NCBI GenBank assembly: GCA_024513425.1
Contig: JANEIH010000009.1
Coordinates: 1-35,071, forward strand
Source: Sulfurimonas sp.
GTDB taxonomy: Bacteria > Campylobacterota > Campylobacteria > Campylobacterales > Sulfurimonadaceae
Reading direction: 5' to 3'
Length of the DNA stretch: 35,071 nt
Part shown: piece after piece, positions 9,129-17,387 of the stretch
Numbering within the stretch: position 1 is the stretch's first letter
Layout of the letters: each line of letters starts with the position of its first letter
Notes under the pieces: model-generated
Told to the model about the DNA's origin: nothing
Database searches by the model: none
Seen by the model: the letters and a program-made list of their open reading frames with translations, nothing else
Translations under genes and position numbers: made by a program

Positions 9129-10595
9129 ATGATTACATGGATGCAAAGACATAAGAAATGGCTTATTATAACCATTTGGATTTCAACTATTGCTTTTATC
9201 GGTGCTGGTTTTGTCAGTTGGGGACAATATAAATATGGAGATAAAGCAAGTGCTGTTGCAAAAGTCAATGATGTTGAGATATCTATGAGTGAACTGCAAA
9301 AAGCCTACTCTCGTCTCTATCAGCAATACAATCAGATGATGCAAGGTAATTTTGATAAAGAAAAAGCAAAACAGTTTGGCTTAAAAAAACAGGCTCTACA
9401 ACAACTCATCCAACAGGCGTATCTTCTTAATCTTGCAAAGTCGTATGACCTAATGGTCAGTGATTTAGATCTTTTTGAAGTTATAAAATCACAAAAGGCT
9501 TTTTATGAAAACGATGCTTTTAATAAAGATAGATATAAGCAGGTTCTTTCACAAAACAGAATGACTCCAAAAGAGTATGAAGCAGGACTTAGAAAAAAAC
9601 TGCTTATACAAAAAACACTTGCTCTTTTTTCCGTAAAAACTTCAAAAAATGAAGTAAAAATATTAGATACACTGCTAAACATTGCAGATAAGATTGAATA
9701 TAAAATACTTTCAGAATCGATGGTTCATGTTACTACATCAAATGCAAAACTCAAAGCATTCTGGGAGAGTATGAAAGAGAACTTTATGACAGATGTAAGT
9801 TATGAGATCAACTTTATCAAACAGTCTCCTGTGGCAAAAAAGTACGATAAAGCTACTATTGCAAAATATTATCAAGAGAACAAAACACACTTTAAAGATA
9901 GTAAAGGCAAGATACTTCCACTCAAAAAAGCAAGAGGAGCAGTAAAAAAAGAGTTAAACGCAAAAGCATCTAAAGATACGGCACTCAGAACATACATCGC
10001 TTTCAAAAGAGGAAAACTTGATCCATCGATACACAAAAAGAGATTAACAATTTCAGCATCCAATAACCCTTTAGGAAAAAAGGTACTCAAAAAAATAAAG
10101 TCTCTTTCTGCTACAAAACCGTATGCAAAACCTATTCTTGTTAACGATACTTATTATATAATTATGTTAGCTAAAATAAACCCTGCAGTACCAAAATCTT
10201 TTAAAGCTGCACGCACGGAAGTTTTACCACTCTATCTAAAACAAAAAAAGAGAGAGAAGCTCTTTGAATTAGTAGATAATTCTCTAGCTACATTCAAAGG
10301 AAAAACTACCAAATTTATCACTGTTGATTCAGCAGATGCAATAAATGGTCTTTCAAAAGCAGAGACAGCAGAGTTTCTTCAGAAGCTTTTTATTTCTGAT
10401 AAAAAAAGAGCTTCTATAGCATTAAAAGATGGAAAAGTTGTTTTGTATAACATTTTAAAACAGAAACTGCTTAACAAAAAAAATAGCAATCAGAGTGATG
10501 CTATTGATCAATTAAAAAATACAATGTTTGGTCAAGGTCTTCTAAAAACCCTTCAAAACAAGTACCAAACTGAGATATTTATCCAAGGACTCTAA
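9129..10595 (+). CDS. SurA/PpiD-type periplasmic chaperone (SurA_N domain)
   Basis: The 488-aa protein begins with a single membrane anchor at about residues 11-30 (WLIITIWISTIAFIGAGFVSWG) and a SurA_N-like helical domain (VNDVEISMSELQKAYSRLYQQYNQMM, then MTPKEYEAGLRKKLLIQKTL), the arrangement of PpiD. PpiD proteins help newly exported proteins fold at the inner membrane. I cannot see a convincing parvulin PPIase core in the middle (the region at 240-360 is Lys-rich and lacks the family motifs), so enzymatic activity is doubtful. ftsA begins one base after the stop. Confidence 0.8.
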   Translation: MITWMQRHKKWLIITIWISTIAFIGAGFVSWGQYKYGDKASAVAKVNDVEISMSELQKAYSRLYQQYNQMMQGNFDKEKAKQFGLKKQALQQLIQQAYLLNLAKSYDLMVSDLDLFEVIKSQKAFYENDAFNKDRYKQVLSQNRMTPKEYEAGLRKKLLIQKTLALFSVKTSKNEVKILDTLLNIADKIEYKILSESMVHVTTSNAKLKAFWESMKENFMTDVSYEINFIKQSPVAKKYDKATIAKYYQENKTHFKDSKGKILPLKKARGAVKKELNAKASKDTALRTYIAFKRGKLDPSIHKKRLTISASNNPLGKKVLKKIKSLSATKPYAKPILVNDTYYIIMLAKINPAVPKSFKAARTEVLPLYLKQKKREKLFELVDNSLATFKGKTTKFITVDSADAINGLSKAETAEFLQKLFISDKKRASIALKDGKVVLYNILKQKLLNKKNSNQSDAIDQLKNTMFGQGLLKTLQNKYQTEIFIQGL

Positions 10596-10596
10596 A

Positions 10597-11955
10597 TTGA
10601 GTAGAACTGTTTTAGCTATTGACATTGGCTCAACAAAAATTTGTGCTATTATCGCCGAAATTGCTAACGATAACACTATCTCTATTACAGGAGCAGGAGA
10701 GACAAAAGCACAAGGTCTCAAAAAAGGAAGTATCACAAATATTGAACTTGCCTCTCGCAGTATCAAAACAGCTGTTGAAGACGCAAAAAGAGTTTCTGGT
10801 GCAAATGTAACAAGTGCAATCGTATCAATTTCAGGAGCTTATACAAAAAGTCTAAACTCTAACGGCATTGTAAACATTCAATCAAAAGAGATATCTTTTG
10901 AAGAGATTAAGCGTGTTATGCATACATCTCTTTATAATGCAAATATTCCAAATGAGTATAAAGTACTTCATGCTTTACCATTTAACTTCAAAGTAGATGA
11001 TCAGGACTATATAGAAGACCCACTTGGAATGAATGCTTCTCGTTTAGAAGTTGAAACACATATTATTACAACACAAAAATCAAATCTTAACAATCTCAAA
11101 AAAGCTGTCAAAGGTGCAGGAGTAGAAGTAGAAAATATAGTGCTTAACTCATACGCATCCGCTATTGCGACACTTAATGAAGATGAACGCGAACTTGGTG
11201 TTGCAGTTATTGACATGGGTGGCAATACTAGCAATATCGCGATATACTCTGGAAACTCCGTTAGATACAATGAGTATCTTGGCGTTGGCTCCAACCATGC
11301 CACAAATGACCTCTCAATGGCACTACATACACCGCTCAATATTGCAGATAAAGTAAAACTAGAGTATGGCTCACTTTTTACTCCAAGTGATGACTTGATT
11401 GAACTCCCTGTAATCGGTGATGGAGAGACAACACATGAAGTCTCTTTGAGAGTTGTTCATAATGTCATCTTTGCAAGAGTGGAAGAGACATTGATGATAC
11501 TTGCACAGTTTATTGAAAAGAGTGGCTTAAAAGATCAAATTGGTGCGGGAGTTGTTCTCACAGGTGGCTTTTCAAAAATGAAGGGCATCTGTGAATTGGC
11601 AAATGCTACCTTTGGATCTATGCCGGTGCGTCTTGCTAAGCCGCGTGAGATGGATGGGCTCTTTGAGACACTCAAAGAGCCTGAATATGCAAGTGCAATT
11701 GGTTTGATTATGTATGCTGCATATCCATATACACCATATGAGATTGATGTAAATAAGCGTGTGCGTCATACAAATGAAACACCGACACAAAGTACAACTG
11801 TAGATCTTTCTAATACAACAGAAAATCTCCTTACTCCCCTTATAAAAGAGGAGAAAGAGGCAAAAATGATCAATCTTGAAGAAGTTCAGAGTAAAAAAAG
11901 TGATGAAACAGGAAGCTTAAGCAAATTTTGGAATTGGGCAATCCAGTTATTTTAA
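10597..11955 (+). CDS. ftsA: Cell division protein FtsA
   Basis: This actin-like ATPase (452 aa) tethers FtsZ to the membrane. The N-terminal phosphate-1 motif AIDIGSTKICAII, phosphate-2 VIDMGGNTSNIAIY and the adenosine motif VVLTGGFSKMKGI are visible. A disordered linker of about 60 residues leads to a C-terminal amphipathic membrane-targeting helix (SKFWNWAIQLF). The start is TTG with AAGGA eight bases upstream, directly after the stop of the SurA_N gene. ftsZ follows after 11 bases. Confidence 0.95.
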   Translation: MSRTVLAIDIGSTKICAIIAEIANDNTISITGAGETKAQGLKKGSITNIELASRSIKTAVEDAKRVSGANVTSAIVSISGAYTKSLNSNGIVNIQSKEISFEEIKRVMHTSLYNANIPNEYKVLHALPFNFKVDDQDYIEDPLGMNASRLEVETHIITTQKSNLNNLKKAVKGAGVEVENIVLNSYASAIATLNEDERELGVAVIDMGGNTSNIAIYSGNSVRYNEYLGVGSNHATNDLSMALHTPLNIADKVKLEYGSLFTPSDDLIELPVIGDGETTHEVSLRVVHNVIFARVEETLMILAQFIEKSGLKDQIGAGVVLTGGFSKMKGICELANATFGSMPVRLAKPREMDGLFETLKEPEYASAIGLIMYAAYPYTPYEIDVNKRVRHTNETPTQSTTVDLSNTTENLLTPLIKEEKEAKMINLEEVQSKKSDETGSLSKFWNWAIQLF

Positions 11956-11966
11956 AGGAGTGAAAT

Positions 11967-13079
11967 ATGGAACCGTTTGTAGTTGAAGAGACACATAACC
12001 CAAGTGGAGCACGAATCATAGCTGTAGGCGTCGGCGGCGGCGGCGGCAATATGATTGGACATATGATCAATGAAGGTGTCAGTGGTATTGAGATGATGCT
12101 TATCAATACTGATGTACAGGTATTAAACGAAACAAGTACTGCAACCAAGATACAAATTGGAGCAAAACTTACAAAAGGGCTAGGTGCCGGAATGAAACCA
12201 AACATTGGTAAAGATTCTGCACTAGAAAACTATGATGATATTCGCTCAGCTCTTGAGGGTGCCGACATTGTCTTTATCTCTGCTGGTCTTGGTGGTGGTA
12301 CCGGAACAGGAGCCGCTCCTGTTGTTGCACAGATTGCCAAAGAGATTGGTGCACTTACAATCTCTATCGTTACAAAACCTTTTATGTTTGAAGGACGCAA
12401 GCGTCTTAAACTTGCTGAGAGTGGTTTGGAGGAGCTTAAAAAAGAGAGTGATTCCATTGTTGTTATTCCAAATGACAAACTCCTCTCAATTATTGACAAA
12501 AAACTAGGACTCAAAGAGAGCTTTAAAATTGTTGACTCTGTTTTAGCACAAGCAGTAAGTGGAACTTCTGGTGTAATTCTCTCAAGTGGCGAAAATGATA
12601 TTAACCTTGACTTTGCCGACTTGCAAACTGTAATGAGCCATAAAGGTATGGCACTTATGGGTGTTGGTGAGCATGAGGGTGAAAATGCTGCTTATGAGGC
12701 AATCAAAGCGGCTATTGAATCACCACTTCTTGACAATATGTCCATCAATGGCGCAATGGGTGTACTTGTGCACTTTAGTATGCATCCTAACTTTCCAATG
12801 ATGGAACTCGCAGAAGCTATGGAGGTAGTTCATGAGAGTGCACATGATGATGCCGAAGTTATCTGGGGGACATCTACTGATGCTACACTAAATGAGAATT
12901 ATGTAAAAATCACAATTGTTGCAACAGGTTTTGAAAAAGATCTGGCAATCGATGAAGATTTGGCAACAGAAAACATAGCTCCAAAAATTGAAAAAATCCG
13001 TCCTCGCCTTGTAGTTGGTGGTGATTTAAATAGTGACTATCTTGATATGCCTGCATATATGAGACAACAACAAGATTAA
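11967..13079 (+). CDS. ftsZ: Cell division GTPase FtsZ
   Basis: The tubulin homologue (370 aa) that forms the Z ring. It has the N-terminal GVGGGGGNMI, the tubulin signature GLGGGTGTGAAPVVA, the T7-loop region with NLDFADLQTVM, and a C-terminal conserved peptide LDMPAYMRQQ that binds FtsA. An ideal AAGGAG ribosome binding site precedes the ATG. Five consecutive GGC codons encode part of the first glycine loop, unusual codon choice for this AT-rich region. A J-domain gene starts two bases after its stop. Confidence 0.97.
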   Translation: MEPFVVEETHNPSGARIIAVGVGGGGGNMIGHMINEGVSGIEMMLINTDVQVLNETSTATKIQIGAKLTKGLGAGMKPNIGKDSALENYDDIRSALEGADIVFISAGLGGGTGTGAAPVVAQIAKEIGALTISIVTKPFMFEGRKRLKLAESGLEELKKESDSIVVIPNDKLLSIIDKKLGLKESFKIVDSVLAQAVSGTSGVILSSGENDINLDFADLQTVMSHKGMALMGVGEHEGENAAYEAIKAAIESPLLDNMSINGAMGVLVHFSMHPNFPMMELAEAMEVVHESAHDDAEVIWGTSTDATLNENYVKITIVATGFEKDLAIDEDLATENIAPKIEKIRPRLVVGGDLNSDYLDMPAYMRQQQD

Positions 13080-13081
13080 TC

Positions 13082-13387
13082 TTGTCTGCTTCTTTTGAAA
13101 AGATTATGAAGGCCAAATCACTCCTTGGCCTGCGTGAGAAATCCACCCTTAAAGAGATTAAAGACAAATATAAAAACCTTATAAAAAGATGGCATCCTGA
13201 TAAATTTAAAGATAATGTTGAAAAAGCTACAAAGATGAGTGCCAAAATCAATGAAGCCTACAAAACCATCCTTGAGTACACAAACCACTACGAATACCCT
13301 TTTGATGAAGAGAGTATAAAAACAAAGTGCCAATCACCCTCAGATTGGATGAAAGAGAGATTTGGCAATAAGAAAGAGACTATTTAG
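13082..13387 (+). CDS. Small J-domain protein downstream of ftsZ
   Basis: A 101-aa protein that is essentially one J domain: SLLGLREKSTLKEIKDKYKNLIKRWHPDKF with an intact HPD, then helix III/IV (EKATKMSAKINEAYKTIL). It lacks Gly/Phe and zinc-finger regions, so it is a type III J protein expected to stimulate a DnaK ATPase. The open frame begins with TTG two bases after the ftsZ stop and has no clear ribosome binding site; ATG at 13106 is an alternative start and still leaves the J domain intact. Its stop overlaps the end of the convergent membrane gene. Client unknown. Confidence 0.82.
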   Translation: MSASFEKIMKAKSLLGLREKSTLKEIKDKYKNLIKRWHPDKFKDNVEKATKMSAKINEAYKTILEYTNHYEYPFDEESIKTKCQSPSDWMKERFGNKKETI

Positions 13388-14343
13388 AGCCATACCCCAT
13401 TTTTCAAATAATATGTCAATGGATAATAGCTAACAGTCACGACATAAACTGTATTGTAAAAAAGTGAAATATGAAAATACTTTCGTAACTCTTTAGCGTT
13501 AAACTCTATGATACCAATAACAAAACCAAAAAATGTTCCGACAAAAAGCACTATATATAAAAAATATCCTATATAGTTATAATCGCTTTGTAAAATACAA
13601 AATGGGCAGTGGTGTGTTGGTTGTTCATAAATATATGTACCAAAAAATGCAATAAGTGTTATCAATGCAATAAGTAAGAATAAAATATTTGCAACAGCAT
13701 AGATATATCTGTTTTTTAGTAGATTTAAAAGCATTAAAAGTGCAAAAAATCCATAAAAAATTGTCACTAAAACTTTTGGAGATGCACTTAGTATCTCTGC
13801 TAAATATGTTGCTGAAGTGGTAGAGAAAATTGCCCCGCAACAATCCACTACACTACCTATGTCTATAGCATTGAACATAGAGCTCTCTAAGACTATCTCA
13901 GATATAAGAAGAAAATAGGAGATACAAAAAAGTAAAAACTTCTGCTTGAGATAAGGTTGATATTCATACTTAATATCTTCACTATTGAGCACTATCCAAA
14001 AGGCAAAAATATAAAAGTTGAGTATCTTTAAAAAGAGTAGCGGTGTTCCATATCCTGTAGCACTGACAACACCAGCAGCACACATTGCCCCAGGAAGAAT
14101 ATTTGAGATATCATCTAGAGTATAGACAAAAAAGATAAAAAGCGGTATCTTTACATAAAATATAAATTTAATGATAGTTGCAGAGAGATAGCTCTTTTTT
14201 TCCAAAGCATACTGATGAGAAGTTGTTGTATCTGCATCATACTTCAAAACAATTTTTAGAGAGTTACCGAATGCTATTGTCGCAAAAATGACAAAAAGAA
14301 GATTTAAAACGCTCAATGTAATTGTCTCGGGCGTTAAAAACAT
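13384..14343 (-). CDS. Polytopic membrane protein with CPFC motif
   Basis: The 319-aa protein has about eight hydrophobic segments. Cysteines cluster in three places: AMCAAG (about 88), DCCGAI (168-169) and HHCPFCIL (246, 249). The CC and CxxC pairs, with a CPFC at the mouth of a membrane helix, recall VKOR/DsbB-type quinone-linked thiol enzymes, but I cannot confirm the family; metal binding by HHCPFC is the alternative. It is the last gene of a four-gene overlapping operon with an ABC transporter and a NosL-domain protein, and its ATG overlaps the end of the ATPase gene. Confidence 0.75.
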   Translation of the reverse strand: MFLTPETITLSVLNLLFVIFATIAFGNSLKIVLKYDADTTTSHQYALEKKSYLSATIIKFIFYVKIPLFIFFVYTLDDISNILPGAMCAAGVVSATGYGTPLLFLKILNFYIFAFWIVLNSEDIKYEYQPYLKQKFLLFCISYFLLISEIVLESSMFNAIDIGSVVDCCGAIFSTTSATYLAEILSASPKVLVTIFYGFFALLMLLNLLKNRYIYAVANILFLLIALITLIAFFGTYIYEQPTHHCPFCILQSDYNYIGYFLYIVLFVGTFFGFVIGIIEFNAKELRKYFHISLFYNTVYVVTVSYYPLTYYLKNGVWL

Positions 14344-14999
14344 TAGAGTAATTTTCCATGTTCAAGATTAATAACCCTATCAACAAAATCAAGCTCAAAA
14401 AAGAGCGGATCATGCGTTGCAACAATAATTGTTCGTTTTTTTGACTTTAGCTCACGCAGTATCTCTATAAACTCACGGGAGAGTTTTTCATCAAGATTGG
14501 CCGTTGGCTCATCTGCTAAAATAATTTTTGGATCATTAATATTTGCTCTAGCAATTGCAACACGCTGTTGTTCTCCACCTGAGAGGTTTCTAACCATCAA
14601 AGATACTTTATGTGCTATAGAAAATATCTCTAGCACTCTCTTTGCTTTTTGACGCATAAGCTCACGCGATAGGTTGAGAGGAAAAAGCGGCAAAAGTACA
14701 TTCTCTTCTACACTTAAATCAGGAATGAGATTGTACTTTTGAAATACGATACCGATATTCTCTCGTCTATATGAAGCTGTAAAATGATCCAACATTTTTG
14801 ATATCTTCTTACCATCTACGATTACTTCACCGGCTGTTGGCTTAGAGAGCCCTGCTATTAGAGACAAAACGGTACTCTTTCCACTTCCGCTCACTCCTTT
14901 TAGAACAATAAGCTCACCCTCGCTAAACTCCAATGAGATATCTTGCAGTGCTTTGATGTTTTTACCATAGATTTTTGAAACATTTTTTAGCTTTATCAT
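14343..14999 (-). CDS. ABC transporter ATP-binding protein (LolD/MacB type)
   Basis: The 218-aa ATPase has Walker A GVSGSGKST, Q-loop VFQKYNLIPDL, signature LSGGEQQRVAIARA, Walker B IILADEPTANLD and the switch His in ATHD. Size and sequence fit the LolD/FtsE/MacB group that partners FtsX-like permeases. It overlaps the upstream permease gene by four bases and the downstream membrane gene by one base, so the three are a coupled unit. Confidence 0.93.
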   Translation of the reverse strand: MIKLKNVSKIYGKNIKALQDISLEFSEGELIVLKGVSGSGKSTVLSLIAGLSKPTAGEVIVDGKKISKMLDHFTASYRRENIGIVFQKYNLIPDLSVEENVLLPLFPLNLSRELMRQKAKRVLEIFSIAHKVSLMVRNLSGGEQQRVAIARANINDPKIILADEPTANLDEKLSREFIEILRELKSKKRTIIVATHDPLFFELDFVDRVINLEHGKLL

Positions 15000-16171
15000 C
15001 GCATTACCTCATCAGCATCAAGTGTTGCAACTCTCCATGAAGGAATCAGTGTCGCTGCAATATAAACAGGTACAGAGAGTAGAAATATAAGTAGAATATA
15101 TGATAATTCAATATGTATATTTAATTGAAAATTATGAATCTCAAGCATATTTTCATGGATAAATATTCTACCAAGCAGTGGCGCTTTAAATATAAAAACA
15201 TAGACAAATGCGATACCCAATCCTAAAATAAAAGAGAAAAATGAGAGGAGTGTAGCCTCATAGAATTTTGCGTGCAGTACATCTTCTATACACCACCCTA
15301 TCGCTTTTAATATCCCTATCTCACGCTTCTCTTCACTGCTAAGTCCATTTGCTTTATCATAAATAATGATAAAAAATGTAAAAAGTGCTATAACAAAGAG
15401 TGAGAGAAAAACACCGCTATCATAGTTAAAAAGCTTTTCATACTCTAGTAGTAGTTCATCTTTGGATGTTACTTTTGCATTTGGCAACAACAGACGAATC
15501 TTTGAGCTAATAGACTCTAGTTCATTTTTATTTGCAACACTCAGAGCAATACCACTTCCCTCATCTACACCATATCCAAAAATCTCTCGCGCTGTATCTT
15601 TGTTCATTATGATAAGATTTTTCAACTCCACTCTCTCGCCTACATCAAAACTAGCTTTTATACTGACCTTTTGCAAGCTTCCATCAGGCTTTATAAAATT
15701 AAAATACTCTTTATAATAGGCTTGATGCATAATATCTTGGACATTTCTACTCACTAATATTTCTGAATCGCTCAGCTCATACTTTTCTAAAAGCTTTATG
15801 ACCATAGGATCATTCTGCATCTCAAAAGCATCAACGCCTAGCAGATAAAATATACTCTCTTTGGGTTTAAAATAATACTTTCCGTCTATTTCTAGTTTTC
15901 CTGCTGTAACACCCTTTATCTCCAAAAGCTTATTAAGCACACTTATATCTATAGCCGCAGGCATTCCGGCTTTGTAGTTTTGTATGATGATATCACTTTG
16001 GTTTGCTATACGCTCTTTTAGTTCATAACGCAGAGAACTTGTTACAAAAAAAAGCGTGGTAAGCAGTGCAACCAAAAGTGTAAAGATAGTGACAATAAAG
16101 ATATTTTTGTTTTTATGCCGTAAAATATAACTGTAGGCGTATTCTAAAAGATAGAAGTTTATTTTACTCAT
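14996..16171 (-). CDS. ABC transporter permease, FtsX/MacB family
   Basis: The 391-aa permease has the MacB-like plan: TM1 at about residues 27-45, a periplasmic MacB_PCD-like domain of about 200 residues, then three TM helices in the FtsX domain (about 250-272, 305-330, 355-378). The cytoplasmic segment KREIGILKAIGW is the coupling-helix motif seen in FtsX-like permeases. Such systems act by mechanotransmission on lipoproteins or envelope substrates rather than by classical import. It overlaps the NosL-like gene upstream by eight bases. Substrate unknown. Confidence 0.9.
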   Translation of the reverse strand: MSKINFYLLEYAYSYILRHKNKNIFIVTIFTLLVALLTTLFFVTSSLRYELKERIANQSDIIIQNYKAGMPAAIDISVLNKLLEIKGVTAGKLEIDGKYYFKPKESIFYLLGVDAFEMQNDPMVIKLLEKYELSDSEILVSRNVQDIMHQAYYKEYFNFIKPDGSLQKVSIKASFDVGERVELKNLIIMNKDTAREIFGYGVDEGSGIALSVANKNELESISSKIRLLLPNAKVTSKDELLLEYEKLFNYDSGVFLSLFVIALFTFFIIIYDKANGLSSEEKREIGILKAIGWCIEDVLHAKFYEATLLSFFSFILGLGIAFVYVFIFKAPLLGRIFIHENMLEIHNFQLNIHIELSYILLIFLLSVPVYIAATLIPSWRVATLDADEVMR

Positions 16172-16835
16172 AGAGCTTATGCACCATGGCAGTTGTTACA
16201 TTATCAAAATGAATGATTGCTCTGCCTCGATGGTCAAGCAAAAACTGTTTTGCATTTTTTCTATTTTGAAATCCTATCAACTCATGCCCCATAGGTCCAT
16301 ATACATCACCCCCTATGACATAGTCGGCATCTTGTGCATCGATTGGCTCTTGCGTGTAGTAGGCTCTAGTATAGATATTTCTAATGCCCTCTTTGTGCTT
16401 GAAATAGTATGTAAAGAGATCTTTCATACCATCAAAGTAGAGTTTTTTGCCATCTTGATACTCTATCATAGAGACCCACCGTGGATACTTATATAAAAAC
16501 ATACCGCATACCGGGCACTTCTCTTTTTGTGAAACATTTAAATCAGGGTATCTTCTCTCTACTTTTGCTTCTCTTTGTACATCCCATAAGTAAAGAGCCA
16601 AAGCTTCTTGATAACTGCTTTTTAAATCTCCACACTCTTTTGTCTCTTTTATGAAAGTCAAAAGTGCCTCATAGCTTTTAAATATACCCGTATTGAGCTT
16701 TGAACATCTCTTTTGAAATATTTTTTTACCCATTGGATATATCTTTTTAGATTTCAGTGCATCTGAATAATCTGGATACGCAAAAAGATTGGCAATAAGA
16801 ATAAAAAAGAGAGATGCAAATTTAGAGAGCGACAT
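16164..16835 (-). CDS. NosL-domain protein
   Basis: The 223-aa secreted protein has an N-terminal signal peptide (FASLFFILIANLFAYPD) without an obvious lipobox cysteine, an extra region of about 80 residues, and a C-terminal NosL domain: EKCPVCGMFLYKYPRW (Cys 107 and 110, Met 112), LYFDGMKDLFTYY and GPMGHELIGFQN. NosL family proteins bind Cu(I) and serve nitrous oxide reductase, but no nosZ, nosD, nosF or nosY of the usual type is in the window. It heads a four-gene operon with an FtsX-like ABC transporter, so it may hand metal, haem or another cofactor to that system. That role is inferred. Confidence 0.85.
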   Translation of the reverse strand: MSLSKFASLFFILIANLFAYPDYSDALKSKKIYPMGKKIFQKRCSKLNTGIFKSYEALLTFIKETKECGDLKSSYQEALALYLWDVQREAKVERRYPDLNVSQKEKCPVCGMFLYKYPRWVSMIEYQDGKKLYFDGMKDLFTYYFKHKEGIRNIYTRAYYTQEPIDAQDADYVIGGDVYGPMGHELIGFQNRKNAKQFLLDHRGRAIIHFDNVTTAMVHKLYE

Positions 16836-16862
16836 TATATGACCTTACTATGATTTAATAAG

Positions 16863-16868
16863 ATAATA
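16863..16868 (-). promoter_or_regulatory. Candidate -10 box for the NosL operon
   Basis: Minus-strand TATTAT about 27 bases before the ATG of the NosL-domain gene; an AAGG ribosome binding site follows. No good -35. Confidence 0.35.
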
Positions 16869-16901
16869 TCAAAAAAGAGTTAAAAAAGTGTTAAGAAGAC
16901 T

Positions 16902-17384
16902 CTAATCTATGCGTAGCAGCATCAATCTGCGTATGAAAAGAACAAGAAGAGCAACAGCCAAAAATTTGAAGTCTATCTCACTGGCAATATGAATATTTGC
17001 AAATGTATCACTCTGTATTGCCTCTCTCCCCATAGACTGCATCGCTAAAATCTTAGGTACATAGATAGTAGCAAACATCAATGATGAAAAAAGAGCAGTA
17101 GCAGCCGCTCCAAATAAAATGGCATCACGCTGTCCATATTTATACATATAAACCTCATAAAAGGTGATATATCCTGCTAGAAAATAAACCCAGTAAGAAA
17201 AACGGTAAAATATCTCACCCATAATAACACCCATATTATAATGATCTATCAGTATGCCCACTAAAATTTTATCACTATGAAACACGACAGGTGCTACAAC
17301 TGCACCAAGTACCAAAACAGCACCGAAACTTGCAGCAATGACAAGTAGGTAACTAAAATCCAAATAAATATTTCTTTTTAACAT
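16902..17384 (-). CDS. DUF4149-type membrane protein
   Basis: The 160-aa protein has four predicted TM helices with the DUF4149/TMEM205-like pattern: LVIAASFGAVLVLGAVVAPVVF in helix 1, GEIFYRFSYWVYFLAGY in helix 2, a third helix and a C-terminal helix ending in positively charged residues. The family is widespread and uncharacterised. It lies three bases after the prmC stop on the same strand and is probably the last gene of the M48-prmC operon. Confidence 0.8.
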   Translation of the reverse strand: MLKRNIYLDFSYLLVIAASFGAVLVLGAVVAPVVFHSDKILVGILIDHYNMGVIMGEIFYRFSYWVYFLAGYITFYEVYMYKYGQRDAILFGAAATALFSSLMFATIYVPKILAMQSMGREAIQSDTFANIHIASEIDFKFLAVALLVLFIRRLMLLRID

Positions 17385-17387
17385 ATG

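Noticed and set aside
14343-16171. ABC pair as LolCDE or FtsEX
   Set aside because: Family is right, but operon context (NosL-domain and CPFC membrane proteins) and single permease do not support lipoprotein sorting or FtsEX; left as unassigned MacB-like.
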